Shown here in pieces: positions 8,394 to 18,967 of a stretch of 64,000 nt of DNA (the stretch's first letter is position 1; each line of letters starts with the position of its first letter). Under the pieces are notes generated by a model, which was not told the DNA's origin, ran no database searches, and saw only the letters and a list, made by a program, of their open reading frames with translations. The translations under genes and the position numbers were made by a program. The DNA is taken from the NCBI RefSeq assembly GCF_000373645.1, contig NZ_KB892014.1, positions 62,001 to 126,000 of the forward strand, written 5' to 3'. This DNA is from Streptomyces sp. ATexAB-D23. Lineage in GTDB: Bacteria; Actinomycetota; Actinomycetes; Streptomycetales; Streptomycetaceae.

Positions 8394-9989
8394 ATGGAAC
8401 GCCGCACACGCACATACCGAGGTGCGCTGGGGCTGCTGCTCGCGGCCGGCGTGCTGCTCACCGGCTGCTCGGGGGAGACGGGCCAACGGGACGCGGCTTC
8501 GTCCCAGCGGCGCGGCGGAGCGCCCGCACCCGCACCCGCCCGTACCGGCGGGACGGCCGAGGACGGCGCGAAGGGCAAGGAGGAGGCGGGCAAGGCGGAC
8601 AAGGCGGACGGGCTGAAGGAGACCGCCCCGCCGGACTACCTCTCCACCTTCGCCCTGGACGTGGACACCGCCTCGTACGGCTACGCGCGCCGCACCCTGG
8701 GCGAAGGCCGGCTGCCGGGCCCGGAGACCGTGCGGCCGGAGGAGTTCGTCAACAGCTTCCGCCAGGGCTACCACCGCCCGTCGGACAACGGCTTCTCGGT
8801 CTCCGTCGACGGGGCGCGGGCCGGCGGCGATGACGGCAACTGGTCGCTGGTCCGGGTCGGCCTGGCCACCAAGGCGGCTCCCGCCACCGCCGAACGGGCC
8901 CCGGCCGCCCTCACCTTCGTCGTCGACATCTCCGGCTCGATGAACTCCCCGGACCGCCTCGGGCTGGTGAAGAGCTCGCTGGGCATCCTCACCGACGAGC
9001 TGCGGGACGACGATTCGGTCTCCCTGGTCACCTTCAGCGACGAGGCGACGACCGTCCTGCCCATGACCCGGCTGAGCGGCCGGCGCGGCAAGATTCACGA
9101 CGCCGTCGACTCGCTGGAATCCGCCAACTCCACCAACGTGGGGGCGGGCATCGAGCGCGGCTACGAGGAAGCGGTGGAGGGCCGTCGCAAGGGCGCCAAC
9201 AACCGGGTCGTCCTGCTCTCCGACGCGCTGGCCAACACCGGTGAGACCGACGCCGACACCATCCTCGAACGGATCGACTCGGCCCGCCGCGACTACGGCA
9301 TCACCCTGTTCGGCGTCGGCGTCGGCAGCGACTACGGCGACGCGTTCATGGAGCGGCTGACCAACAAGGGCGACGGCCACACCACGTACATCGCCGACGA
9401 GGAACAGGCCCGCAAGGTCTTCGTCGACCAGCTCCCCGCCCACCTCGAACTGACGGCCCGCGACGCCAAGGCACAGGTCGCCTTCGACCCGAAGACCGTC
9501 GAGAAGTTCAGGCTGGTCGGCTACGAAGACCGCAAGGTCGCCGACGAGGACTTCCGCGACGACAGCGTGGACGGCGGCGAGGTCGGCCCCGGCCACACGG
9601 TCACCGCCCTGTACGCGGTGCGCCTGCGGGACGGCGCGTCCGGGCATGTGGCCACCGCGACCGTGCGCTGGCTCGACCCGAAGACCCGCACCCCGCACGA
9701 GAAGTCCGCCGCCGTGGAGACCGGCGCGATCGGCGGGAAGCTGTGGGGCGGCAGGAGCACCCGGCTCCAGGTGACGGCGGTCGCCGCCTACTTCGCGGAC
9801 ACCCTGCGCGGCACCAGCCTGCCCGGCACCCCCACCCTCGCCGAACTCGCCTCCCGCGCACGGAAGCTGGCCACGGCCACGGAGGACGCCTCGGTGACGA
9901 AGCTGGCCACCGCGATCACCCAGGCGGACCGGCTCAAGAGCGGCGACCGTGACGACGGGAGCACGGTCCAGGAGGGCGAGATGGACTGA
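8394..9989 (+). CDS. VWA-domain lipoprotein (YfbK-like)
   Basis: 531 residues. A lipoprotein signal with lipobox LLTGC (Cys25) is followed by a disordered Ala/Pro/Lys linker to about residue 80. Then comes the N-terminal domain that precedes VWA in YfbK proteins (YLSTFALDVDTASYGYARR). The VWA domain has the metal site DISGSM near residue 180 and the strand VVLLSDALANTGETD near 275. A C-terminal DUF3520-like region (FVDQLPAHLELTARDAKAQV onward) ends the protein. The metal-ion-dependent adhesion site is complete. The protein is probably anchored outside the membrane and binds a partner protein; no partner gene is adjacent. It lies 133 bases after the ABC permease and may have its own promoter. 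Confidence 0.92.
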   Translation: MERRTRTYRGALGLLLAAGVLLTGCSGETGQRDAASSQRRGGAPAPAPARTGGTAEDGAKGKEEAGKADKADGLKETAPPDYLSTFALDVDTASYGYARRTLGEGRLPGPETVRPEEFVNSFRQGYHRPSDNGFSVSVDGARAGGDDGNWSLVRVGLATKAAPATAERAPAALTFVVDISGSMNSPDRLGLVKSSLGILTDELRDDDSVSLVTFSDEATTVLPMTRLSGRRGKIHDAVDSLESANSTNVGAGIERGYEEAVEGRRKGANNRVVLLSDALANTGETDADTILERIDSARRDYGITLFGVGVGSDYGDAFMERLTNKGDGHTTYIADEEQARKVFVDQLPAHLELTARDAKAQVAFDPKTVEKFRLVGYEDRKVADEDFRDDSVDGGEVGPGHTVTALYAVRLRDGASGHVATATVRWLDPKTRTPHEKSAAVETGAIGGKLWGGRSTRLQVTAVAAYFADTLRGTSLPGTPTLAELASRARKLATATEDASVTKLATAITQADRLKSGDRDDGSTVQEGEMD

Positions 9990-10056
9990 GCGCGGCCCCG
10001 GGAAGCGGCTCGCACGCATCAGCGAAATCCGGCTGTGCGGCCGCTTCCCGCAGGCC

Positions 10057-10518
10057 ATGATGGGTGCCATGGCCTCTCTGTTCCTGACCCTCGCCGTGCT
10101 CACGAACGGCCTCTACGCGGGCTTTCTGCTCACGTTCCTCATCGCGGTGATGCCCGGCCTGGGCGCACTCCCGGACGAGGGTTTCACCGCGGCGATGCGC
10201 CGTATCAACGAGAAGGTCCCCGGACCCGCCTTCCTCCTGCTCTTCCTCGGCGCGGTCGCGTTCCCGGTGGTCGCGGTGTTCACACAGGCCGGCGAGGAAT
10301 CCCGGTGGCCGCTGATCGGCGCTTCGGCCTGCGCCGTCGCCTCCCACCTGGTCACGATCGCCGGCAACATCCCGCTGAACAACGCGCTCGCCGGCTCCGA
10401 GGGCGGCGACGACACCGCGGCCCGCACGGCGTTCGAATCCCGCTGGAACACCCTGCACCACGTCCGGACCGCGCTCTCGCTCCTGGCGTTCGTCCTGCTG
10501 GCGGTCGCCGCGGCCTGA
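10057..10518 (+). CDS. DUF1772 membrane protein
   Basis: About 153 residues with four predicted membrane segments: LFLTLAVLTNGLYAGFLLTF, FLLLFLGAVAFPVVAVF, LIGASACAVASHLVTIAG and ALSLLAFVLLAVAA. The middle carries the DUF1772 signature NIPLNNAL followed by FESRWNTLHHVRT. Members are often called anthrone-oxygenase-like because of relatives in polyketide clusters, but most are uncharacterised. Three in-frame ATGs (10057, 10060, 10069) occur without a clear Shine-Dalgarno. 10069 gives MASLFLTLAV, which may be the true start. Confidence 0.82.
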   Translation: MMGAMASLFLTLAVLTNGLYAGFLLTFLIAVMPGLGALPDEGFTAAMRRINEKVPGPAFLLLFLGAVAFPVVAVFTQAGEESRWPLIGASACAVASHLVTIAGNIPLNNALAGSEGGDDTAARTAFESRWNTLHHVRTALSLLAFVLLAVAAA

Positions 10519-10616
10519 AACGGGCGGGCGGGGGAGGCAGGTTTACGCCGTCACTACGCGGTCCTCGCTACCGTGCTCGGACCCGCCGCGCACAGACGCG
10601 CCGCCGCACAAGACGG

Positions 10617-10638
10617 AGGCCCTCCCGGGGGAGGGCCT
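10617..10638. terminator. Terminator of the tRNA-Arg gene
   Basis: Perfect 10-bp inverted repeat AGGCCCTCCC-GG-GGGAGGGCCT, 20 bases downstream of the 3' end of the leftward tRNA. A simple GC hairpin without T-run. Confidence 0.7.
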
Positions 10639-10658
10639 GGCACGGGCTGGGCAGAGGC

Positions 10659-10730
10659 GCCCCCGGCAGGACTCGAACCTGCGGCCAAGTGCTTAGAAGG
10701 CACCTGCTCTATCCACTGAGCTACGGGGGC
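10659..10730 (-). tRNA. tRNA-Arg (anticodon UCU)
   Basis: The 72-nt cloverleaf folds completely: acceptor GCCCCCG/CGGGGGC (7 bp), D arm GCTC/GAGC, anticodon stem GGTGC/GCACT (one mispair at its base) with loop CTTCTAA, T arm GCAGG-TTCGAGT-CCTGC. Positions 34-36 of the loop read TCT, which decodes AGA, a very rare codon in high-GC Streptomyces. The 3' CCA is not encoded. Although tRNA genes are common integration sites, no integrase or repeated 3' end is present nearby. Confidence 0.95.
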
Positions 10731-11038
10731 CGGTGGTGGCTGCGGTGGTCTGGAGCCCCGGGACCCGGGCGGTCCGTGACCTTGCCGGGACAAGGATAGG
10801 GCTCCGAATGGCTCGACCCGGTTGCTTCACCTGCGTGGCACGATGTGGAGGTTCAGTGAAGCGAGACGATAATCGCAGGTAGGTGCGAGCCGTGCACCGC
10901 TTTTGACGCCTCGCGCCCCGGGTGTTGTGCACTCGTTATGCCTGCGCCCCACTCATCCCCTCTGTCCGGACGGAGGAACCGGCGCGCAGAGGTGGCTATA
11001 CGCTTCAAAAAGGCGCCAAAATTGGGCATTCTTCGCAT
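10731..11038. other. Divergent spacer between tRNA-Arg and the GTPase pair
   Basis: 308 bases without a supported gene. It should contain the leftward tRNA promoter (a TATCCT-like -10 on the minus strand near 10795-10800) and the rightward GTPase promoter. The AT-richer stretch 10990-11035 contains TATACG (10997-11002), a plausible -10 for the GTPase operon. No convincing -35 was found for either. Confidence 0.4.
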
Positions 11039-12700
11039 GTGGTGACCTTGGACGTACGGCCTCAGCTCATCGACGCACTCTCCGCCCTGCGCGACCGTGT
11101 CGCTGCCGTGCGTCTCCCACTTCCGCTCCCCGGGGCCCCCCGCGCCAGGCAGACCAGGACCGAGCTGCTCGCCCAGCTCGACGACTACCTGCTGCCCAGA
11201 CTGAAGGATCCCGAGGCGCCCCTGCTCGCCGTCATCGGCGGATCGACCGGCGCCGGCAAGTCGACGCTCGTCAACTCCCTCGTGGGGCGCCGGGTCAGCG
11301 AGGCGGGAGTGCTGCGCCCGACCACGCGTACCCCCGTCCTCGTCTGCCACCCCGACGACCAGCACTGGTTCGCGGGCGTACGGGTGCTGCCGCAGCTCAC
11401 CCGGGTCTGGCTGTCGCCCGACGAGTACGCCGACCCCGGCCAGTGCGACGACCTCGACGGACCCGACGGGCACGCCGCCGAGAGGGGCACCGCGCTGCGC
11501 GTCGAGACGGCCATGGGGCTGCCGCGCGGCCTCGCCCTGCTGGACGCCCCCGACATCGACTCCCTCGTCGTACGCAACCGCGTCCTGGCCGCCGAACTGA
11601 TCTGCGCGGCCGACATCTGGGTGATGGTCACCACAGCGTCCCGGTACGCCGACGCCGTCCCCTGGCACCTGCTGCGCACGGCCAAGGAGTACAACGCCTC
11701 CCTCGTCACCGTCCTGGACCGGGTCCCGCACCAGGTGATCGCCGAGGTCTCCCGGCAGTACGGCGCCCTGCTCACCAAGGCCGGCCTCGGCGAGGTGCCG
11801 CGCTTCACCATCCCCGAACTGCCCGAATCGGCCGGCGGCGGCAGCGGACTGCTGCCCACCACCGCCGTCGCCCCGCTGCGCGCCTGGCTCGCCCACCGGG
11901 CCCAGGACCCGGCCGCCCGTCAGCAGGCGGTCGGCCGGACCGCCGCCGGGGTCATCGACTCCCTGGACGTCCGGATGCCCGCACTCGCCGGCGCCGTCGC
12001 CGCCCAGTACGCGGCAGCCGTGCGGCTGACCGGGGTGGTGGAGGACGCGTACGGGAAGGAGGGCGCCCGGGTACGGCGCAGGGTGAAGAACGGCGGCGCG
12101 CTCGCCGGTGACGCCCGCACCCGGTGGCGCGGCTACCCGCTGTACAGCACCTCGGAGGAAGTGCTCGACGCGCTGGTGGAGAGCCTGGCCGCGCTCCTGG
12201 AGTGCGCCGTCGCCGCAGCCGACGAGCAGATCCGCACCACCTGGCGGCGGGAACCGGCCGCGGCGGCGTTCGCGTTCGAGGCGGCGGGCCGGGAGGAAGG
12301 CGGATGGGGGCCGGCCGAGGACATCCGGGGCCGGATCGCCATGACCGTACGGCGCTGGCGCCGGATTCTGGAGGAACTGGCCGAGGAAGAGCTGCGCCTG
12401 ATGGAGCGCAACACCGCCCCGGACCCCGAGACCGTCGCCACCCTGCTGGCCGCCGCCCTGCTCGGCGGACGCCGGGCCCGAACCGCGGGTGAGCAGCTCG
12501 CCGAACGGATCGGGGCGCAGGGCGCGCTGCGGCTGCGCGACAAGGGCGGCGCGCTGCTCACCACCTATCTCGACCATGTGCTGAACGGTGAACGCGACCG
12601 GCGGCTCGCGCCCCTGGACGCTCTCGACGTGGCCCCCGAACCGCAGGCCGAACTGATCGCCGCACTGTCCCTACTGCAGAAGGAGAGGTGGCAGCGATGA
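11039..12700 (+). CDS. Soluble dynamin/Era-like GTPase, first of a coupled pair
   Basis: 553 residues. A G1 P-loop [10 protein letters not shown] lies at 67-76, preceded by a helical segment. The switch II/G3 element is LLDAPDID near residue 175, and VTVLDRVP near 225 occupies the G4 position in place of the usual (N/T)KxD, so guanine specificity is not assured. The C-terminal half is helical and Ala/Glu/Arg-rich, as in dynamin-like stalks, with no membrane helix. Start: GTG at 11039 gives MVTLDVRPQ; an adjacent GTG at 11042 is also possible. The stop overlaps the ATG of the second GTPase (ATGA), implying equimolar translation and a likely physical pair. It is not DynA/DynB of sporulation septation as far as I can tell; cellular role unknown. 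Confidence 0.87.
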   Translation: MVTLDVRPQLIDALSALRDRVAAVRLPLPLPGAPRARQTRTELLAQLDDYLLPRLKDPEAPLLAVIGGSTGAGKSTLVNSLVGRRVSEAGVLRPTTRTPVLVCHPDDQHWFAGVRVLPQLTRVWLSPDEYADPGQCDDLDGPDGHAAERGTALRVETAMGLPRGLALLDAPDIDSLVVRNRVLAAELICAADIWVMVTTASRYADAVPWHLLRTAKEYNASLVTVLDRVPHQVIAEVSRQYGALLTKAGLGEVPRFTIPELPESAGGGSGLLPTTAVAPLRAWLAHRAQDPAARQQAVGRTAAGVIDSLDVRMPALAGAVAAQYAAAVRLTGVVEDAYGKEGARVRRRVKNGGALAGDARTRWRGYPLYSTSEEVLDALVESLAALLECAVAAADEQIRTTWRREPAAAAFAFEAAGREEGGWGPAEDIRGRIAMTVRRWRRILEELAEEELRLMERNTAPDPETVATLLAAALLGGRRARTAGEQLAERIGAQGALRLRDKGGALLTTYLDHVLNGERDRRLAPLDALDVAPEPQAELIAALSLLQKERWQR

Positions 12701-14637
12701 CTGCCGTCACTGACGAAAATCCGGGACAGGGCCGGGGCAGGACCCGCAGCCGCGGCCGCCGCGCCGAGACGACGGGGCACCCGCGCGAGGCGGCCGGACC
12801 CGAGGCGGGCCACGGCGCCGGGACGGGCTGGGACGACGGGCTCATCGCCCGCCGGGCTCAGGCCGCCCGAGAGGAGGCCACCCCCGAGGACACCCCCGAA
12901 GCCGTGGCAGCGGCGGAGGACGACGGCCGGCCCCAGGTCGAGGCGTACGTGTCGTCCGGCAGCCCGCTCCGGCACCGCCTGGACGCCCTGCGCGAACTCG
13001 TCGGACTCTCCAGGGCCCGCCTCGACCGTTCCGCCCTCGCGGAGGCGGGCCGGGTGCTCGACGAGGCGGCCGCCCGGCAGCGGCTCTCCTCCCGGCACAC
13101 CGTCGTCGCCATCGCCGGGGCGAGCGGCAGCGGCAAGTCGACCCTTTTCAACGCGCTCGCCGGCGCCCAGCTCTCCGAGACCGGCCTGCGCAGGCCCACC
13201 ACCTCCCAGCCCCTGGCCTGCTCCTGGACGGACGGGGCCGCCGGTCTGCTCGACAGGCTGGCCGTGCCCGGACGGCTCCGGCGCAGGCCGCAGCCGGGCG
13301 GTGCGGCGGCGGACGAGGCGCTCCAGGGCCTGGTCCTGGTCGACCTGCCCGACCACGACTCGGCGGCGCGGGGCCATCGCGACCAGGTGGACCGGGTGCT
13401 GGCGCTGGTCGACGCGGTGATCTGGGTGGTGGACCCGGAGAAGTACGCGGACGCGGCCCTGCACGAGCGCTACCTGCGGCCGCTCGCCGGCCACGCGGAG
13501 GTCACCTTCGTCGTCCTCAACCAGATCGACCGGCTTCCCGGGGACGCCGCCGACCAGGTCCTGGACGACCTGCGCCGGCTGCTGGACGAGGACGGCATGG
13601 CCCTCGGCGAACACGGAGATCCCGGGGCGACCGTGCTTCCCCTGTCCGCGCTGACCGGCGACGGCGTGGGCGAGCTGCGAGAGCTGCTCGGCCGGTTCGT
13701 CCAGGACCGCACGGCGGCCACCCGGCGGCTCTCCGCCGACGTGGACGCGGCGGCGGCCAGGCTGCGCCCGGTGTACGTCGCCGAGGGACGGCCGGGGCTC
13801 GGCGAGCAGGCCCGCGAGGAGTTCGCCGACCGCCTCGCGGAGGCCGTGGGCGCGGCGGCGGCCGGACAGGCGGCCGAGCGCGAGTGGCGCCGCAACGCCG
13901 GACGGGCCTGCGGCACGCCGTGGCTGCGGCTGTGGCGCTGGTACGAGGCCGCGCGGCAGCCCGGAAGCCGGGACCGCGCGCCCCTGGCCGCCCCGCCCGA
14001 GGAACGGCTCACCGCACGTCAGCGGGTCGAGCAGGCCGTGCGCACGGTGGCCGACGACGCCGCGGCCGGACTGCCGGGACCCTGGGCGCAGGCAGTGCGC
14101 GAGGCGGCGGTGCACGGAGCACAGGGACTGCCGGACGCGCTGGACGAACTGGCCGGACGGGCCGGGGCCGTGGAGGGCCGGGAGGCGGACGCGGGCGCGG
14201 CGGGAACCGAGGACCCGGGCGGCAGCGCCGGGGCGGTGCCGGGGGCGGGAAGCGGGCGCGGGGCCGGGCGGCCGCCGCGTCCCGCCTGGTGGCCGGCGGC
14301 CGTCCTGGCGCAGGTGGCCATGACGCTGTTGCAGATCTTCGGCGGCCTGTGGCTGGCCGGTCAGATCATCGGGGTGTTGGAGCCGGGGCTGCTGACGCCC
14401 GCGCTGGTGATGCTGGCGGGGATCATCGGCGGCCCGCTGGTGGAGTGGTCGTGCGCGGCGGCGGCCAGGGGGCCCGCGCGGCGGTACGGCCAGGAGGCCG
14501 AACGGCGGCTGCGCGAGGCGGCGGCGGCCTGTGGGCGGGCCCGGGTGCTCGACCCGGTGTCGGCCGAGCTGGTGCGCTACCGCGAAGTGCGCGAAAGGTA
14601 CGTGGCGGTGACGGAGTTTTCCACAACGGGCCGTTAG
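12697..14637 (+). CDS. Membrane-anchored dynamin/YfjP-like GTPase, second of the pair
   Basis: 646 residues. A disordered, charged N-terminus (1-85) precedes a helical segment and the GTPase core: G1 GASGSGKST at 141-149, G3 VDLPDHDS near 210, G4 VLNQIDRL near 270 (NQID fits NKxD). Two closely spaced hydrophobic helices near residues 530-585 ([20 protein letters not shown] and [17 protein letters not shown]) form a membrane hairpin, as in mitofusin-like or YfjP GTPases. The ATG at 12697 has AAGGAGAGG 8 bases upstream; a GTG at 12688 is an alternative. ATGA-coupled to the soluble partner. Confidence 0.88.
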   Translation: MTAVTDENPGQGRGRTRSRGRRAETTGHPREAAGPEAGHGAGTGWDDGLIARRAQAAREEATPEDTPEAVAAAEDDGRPQVEAYVSSGSPLRHRLDALRELVGLSRARLDRSALAEAGRVLDEAAARQRLSSRHTVVAIAGASGSGKSTLFNALAGAQLSETGLRRPTTSQPLACSWTDGAAGLLDRLAVPGRLRRRPQPGGAAADEALQGLVLVDLPDHDSAARGHRDQVDRVLALVDAVIWVVDPEKYADAALHERYLRPLAGHAEVTFVVLNQIDRLPGDAADQVLDDLRRLLDEDGMALGEHGDPGATVLPLSALTGDGVGELRELLGRFVQDRTAATRRLSADVDAAAARLRPVYVAEGRPGLGEQAREEFADRLAEAVGAAAAGQAAEREWRRNAGRACGTPWLRLWRWYEAARQPGSRDRAPLAAPPEERLTARQRVEQAVRTVADDAAAGLPGPWAQAVREAAVHGAQGLPDALDELAGRAGAVEGREADAGAAGTEDPGGSAGAVPGAGSGRGAGRPPRPAWWPAAVLAQVAMTLLQIFGGLWLAGQIIGVLEPGLLTPALVMLAGIIGGPLVEWSCAAAARGPARRYGQEAERRLREAAAACGRARVLDPVSAELVRYREVRERYVAVTEFSTTGR

Positions 14638-14735
14638 TCCACAGCCCCCAGCGGGATTTCCGCCTCCCCTCCAGCATGGGATCAGTGACCGCGCACACGG
14701 CGGTCAAGGAGACCGGGCGAAGGGGAGGCGGAGTC

Positions 14736-15341
14736 ATGAACGAGACCTTGGTGACGCTGGTGGGCAACGCGGCGACGGCCGTGGAGTTCCGGGACACGGC
14801 GACCGGGGGGATGGCCCGGTTCAGGTTCGCGGTGACGCCGCGACGGTGGGACCGGGTGAAGGAGCTCTGGGCCGACGGACACACCAGCTTCTACACCGTG
14901 TGGGCGTGGCGCACGCTGGCGATGAATCTGTCGGGTTCGGTCGCGGTGGGGGAGCCCCTGGTGGTGCACGGCAGGCTGAAGGTGCGTGAGGAGGAAAAGG
15001 ACGGGCAGCGCCGGACGTTCGTGGACATCGAGGCGATGGCGGTGGGGCACGACCTGACGCGGGGCACGGCGGCGTTCCGCCGGGTGGTGAGGGGTGAGCC
15101 GGTACCGGCCGCCCGGTCCGGTCCGGCTTCCGCCCCCGGGGCCGATCCGTGGGCGGTGCGGGAGGGGCCGGGGGAGCGGGAGGAGCCGGTGGCGGGCGCG
15201 GAGCCGGGCGGGTCCGACGAGCCGCCGCAGGAGCGGCCCGAGCGCCCGGTGGCGCGGCCGGCGGCGCGGCGGCGGACGGCGCGTCAGAAGACGGACGCCG
15301 CGCCTCGGCGGGCCGAGTCCGATCTGGTGACCGCGTCATGA
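14736..15341 (+). CDS. ssbB: Single-stranded DNA-binding protein (SsbB-type, atypical C-terminus)
   Basis: 201 residues. The N-terminal 110 residues are an SSB OB-fold, beginning MNETLVTLVGNAATAVEFRD and containing FRFAVTPRRW, TSFYTVWAWR and GEPLVVHGRLKVREEE. The C-terminal 85 residues are disordered, rich in Pro/Arg/Glu, and end ESDLVTAS. The acidic DDDIPF-type tip used by replicative SSBs to recruit partner proteins is absent. Streptomyces has a replicative SsbA and a second SsbB linked to chromosome segregation during sporulation; absence of the tip and the gene context (not rpsF/rplI) favour SsbB. That symbol is inference. SD GGGGAGG lies before the ATG. Confidence 0.88.
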   Translation: MNETLVTLVGNAATAVEFRDTATGGMARFRFAVTPRRWDRVKELWADGHTSFYTVWAWRTLAMNLSGSVAVGEPLVVHGRLKVREEEKDGQRRTFVDIEAMAVGHDLTRGTAAFRRVVRGEPVPAARSGPASAPGADPWAVREGPGEREEPVAGAEPGGSDEPPQERPERPVARPAARRRTARQKTDAAPRRAESDLVTAS

Positions 15342-15552
15342 CGAAGCGTGCGGGACGGACGGTGACCCTCCGAGACCTGGGGTTACCAGGGATAACGATT
15401 CCGAGTCGGAATGGTTGTCCGACGGTATGACGGGGGACCGGGCATGACTCGCTCCATAGGATTTCCCCGTACTCACAGGGCACTTGAGTAGGCAGGCGGG
15501 ACATTCCCCACACGCGTACCGGGCGCGAGGGTCTCGCCCGGAGGGGAAATCT
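15342..15552. promoter_or_regulatory. Spacer with a 31-bp imperfect palindrome upstream of the surface-protein gene
   Basis: Bases 15390-15420 form GGATAAC-g-ATTCCGA-g-TCGGAAT-g-GTTGTCC. The inner arms ATTCCGA/TCGGAAT are perfect and the outer arms differ at one position. It lies 48 bases beyond the ssb stop and 132 bases before the surface-protein GTG. No T-run follows. It may be an operator for the surface-protein gene or a terminator for ssb; symmetry and AT content of the arms favour an operator. Confidence 0.5.
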
Positions 15553-17004
15553 GTGTTTTCTGCTTCTTCAGCGACCGCCTCGTCATCCACGGCGACGGCC
15601 CGCTCCGGGCGGGGCCGGCGCATAGCCCGGCTGACCGCTTCGGTGGTGGCGTCCGGCCTCGCCGTGGCCGGGGTTCTCGTCGGCGCGGGCGGTGCGGCGG
15701 CCGACGAGGCGCCCCCGCACCAGGGCGGGGCGACCGCCGTGCTGGACGGGCTGAAGACCTACGACACCGCAGTCCTGCGCGTGGACGGCAGGAAGCAGAA
15801 GCTGCCCGCCGGGCTGTTCGAGATGACCGTCGACGGCGGCGGCAAGCTCAAGACGTACTGCATCGACATCCACAACCCCACCCAGGACCAGGCGAAGTAC
15901 CTGGAGACCCCCTGGGACCAGACCTCGCTGGGCAGCAACAAGGACGCCGGCCGGATCCGCTGGATCCTGGAGCACTCCTACCCGCAGATCGACGACCTCT
16001 CGGACCTCGCCGAGAAGGCCGGCACCGGGCCGCTCACCGAGAAGACCGCGGCGGCCGGCACCCAGGTAGCCATCTGGCGCTTCTCCGACAAGGCGGAGGT
16101 GACCGCCTCCGACAAGCAGGCGGAGAAGCTCGCCGACTGGCTGGAGAAGAACGCCGCCAACAGCGCCGAGCCCAAGGCGTCCCTCGCGCTCGACCCGGTC
16201 GCGGTGTCCGGGCGCTCCGGCGAGCGGATCGGCCCGGTCACCGTCCGCACCAACGCCGGCCAGGTCTCGGTGGCCCCGCCCGCCGACTCGGCCAGCGGCA
16301 TCGGGATCACCGACAAGAAGGGCAAGCCCGTCACCACGGCCGCCGACGGCGACCGGCTCTACTTCGACGTGCCCGCCGACTCCCCGGACGGCTCCGCCGC
16401 GCTGACCGTCCAGGCCACCACCTCCGTCCCGGTCGGGCGGGCCTTCGCCGGGGTCACCCGGAGCCAGACCCAGATCCTGGCCGGCTCCAGCGAGTCCACG
16501 GTCTCCGCGAGCGCCACCGCGTCCTGGGCCGAGAAGGGCGCGGTCCCTGCGGCCACCGCCAGGAAGAACTGCGAGAGCGGCGGCGTCGACATCACCGTCG
16601 GCAACAAGGGCGACGAGCCGTACACCTTCGAACTCGACGGCACCGAGCACCTCGTCGAGGCCGGCAAGTCCCTGACCGTCACCGTGCCGGTCTCCGAGGA
16701 CCAGGCGTACGACGTCACGGTCACCGGACCCGGTGGGTTCGCCAAGACGTTCAAGGGCGTCCTGGACTGCCGGACCAGCGGCAGCACCACCACGGGCGGC
16801 GTCGACACCCAGACCCTCGACCAGCCCACCACGACCACCGCCACGGCCGGCGGCGGCACGGCGGGCCCCGGGGGCAACCTCGCCGAGACCGGCAGCTCCA
16901 ACGCCACCCCGGTCATCGCGGGCGTCGCCATCGCCTTCGTCGTCATCGGCGGCGGCGCGGTCTTCCTCCTCCGCCGGCGCAAGGGACAGTCCACCGGTGA
17001 GTGA
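15553..17004 (+). CDS. Thioester-domain (TQXA) surface protein with LAETG sorting signal
   Basis: 483 residues. Signal peptide about 1-50 (twin Arg cluster, hydrophobic VVASGLAVAGVLVGAGG, AAA cleavage). Residues about 60-200 form a thioester domain: Cys103 in TYCIDIHNPT and Gln171 in GTQVAIWRFS are the pair expected to form the internal Cys-Gln thioester used to bind host or matrix amines covalently. Ig-like beta domains follow to about 410, then a Thr/Gly-rich wall-spanning stalk. The C-terminus is LAETG, a hydrophobic helix and RRRKGQ, a Streptomyces class E sortase signal. The GTG at 15553 has GAGGGGA upstream. The mature protein is probably wall-linked; its target is unknown. Confidence 0.9.
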   Translation: MFSASSATASSSTATARSGRGRRIARLTASVVASGLAVAGVLVGAGGAAADEAPPHQGGATAVLDGLKTYDTAVLRVDGRKQKLPAGLFEMTVDGGGKLKTYCIDIHNPTQDQAKYLETPWDQTSLGSNKDAGRIRWILEHSYPQIDDLSDLAEKAGTGPLTEKTAAAGTQVAIWRFSDKAEVTASDKQAEKLADWLEKNAANSAEPKASLALDPVAVSGRSGERIGPVTVRTNAGQVSVAPPADSASGIGITDKKGKPVTTAADGDRLYFDVPADSPDGSAALTVQATTSVPVGRAFAGVTRSQTQILAGSSESTVSASATASWAEKGAVPAATARKNCESGGVDITVGNKGDEPYTFELDGTEHLVEAGKSLTVTVPVSEDQAYDVTVTGPGGFAKTFKGVLDCRTSGSTTTGGVDTQTLDQPTTTTATAGGGTAGPGGNLAETGSSNATPVIAGVAIAFVVIGGGAVFLLRRRKGQSTGE

Positions 17005-17036
17005 ACGGCGGTAGCACACCGTCACACCCGCTGATG

Positions 17037-17071
17037 AAGGCCCCGGCGAGGCTCCGGCCCACCGGGGCCTT
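17037..17071. terminator. Terminator of the surface-protein gene
   Basis: Perfect 10-bp inverted repeat AAGGCCCCGG...CCGGGGCCTT with a 15-base loop, ending in TT followed by CGC. It lies 32 bases after the stop codon. Confidence 0.8.
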
Positions 17072-17216
17072 CGCATACCGCGAGCCGGTCTCGCGCGTAC
17101 CGCGGGCCGGTCTCGCGCGTACCGCGGGCCGGTCTCGCGCGTACCGCGGGCCGGTCTCGCGCCTGCCGCGGGTCGGTGTCGGGCGTACCGCGGGCCGGGA
17201 TTCCGCGTATCGCGCA
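17063..17216. repeat. 22-bp tandem repeat array (about seven units)
   Basis: Three exact copies of the unit CCGGTCTCGCGCGTACCGCG-GG fill 17085-17150. Diverging copies flank them on the right (17151-17172, 17173-17194, 17195-17216) and one degenerate copy on the left (17063-17084). The period of 22 is about two DNA helical turns and is not a multiple of three. It fills the space between the terminator at 17037-17071 and the ettA start. Confidence 0.9.
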
Positions 17217-17297
17217 CCGGACCGGTTTCCGTCAAGAGGCGGCCGTCAGGCAAGATGGGGTGTATCTGCCCACACATCGATTGCCGGACGGTTTCTC

Positions 17298-18962
<1,665 letters not shown>

Positions 18963-18967
18963 TCGTC

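Noticed and set aside
10659..11038. Integrated element next to tRNA-Arg
   Set aside because: No integrase, no duplicated tRNA 3' end and no change in gene style on either side.
17063..17216. Tandem 22-bp units as a CRISPR array
   Set aside because: Units are contiguous without unique spacers, and no cas gene is present.
17001..17297. N-terminal extension of ettA translated through the tandem repeat
   Set aside because: The period of 22 is not a multiple of three, copies would be read in different frames, and EttA homology begins exactly at the TTG at 17298.
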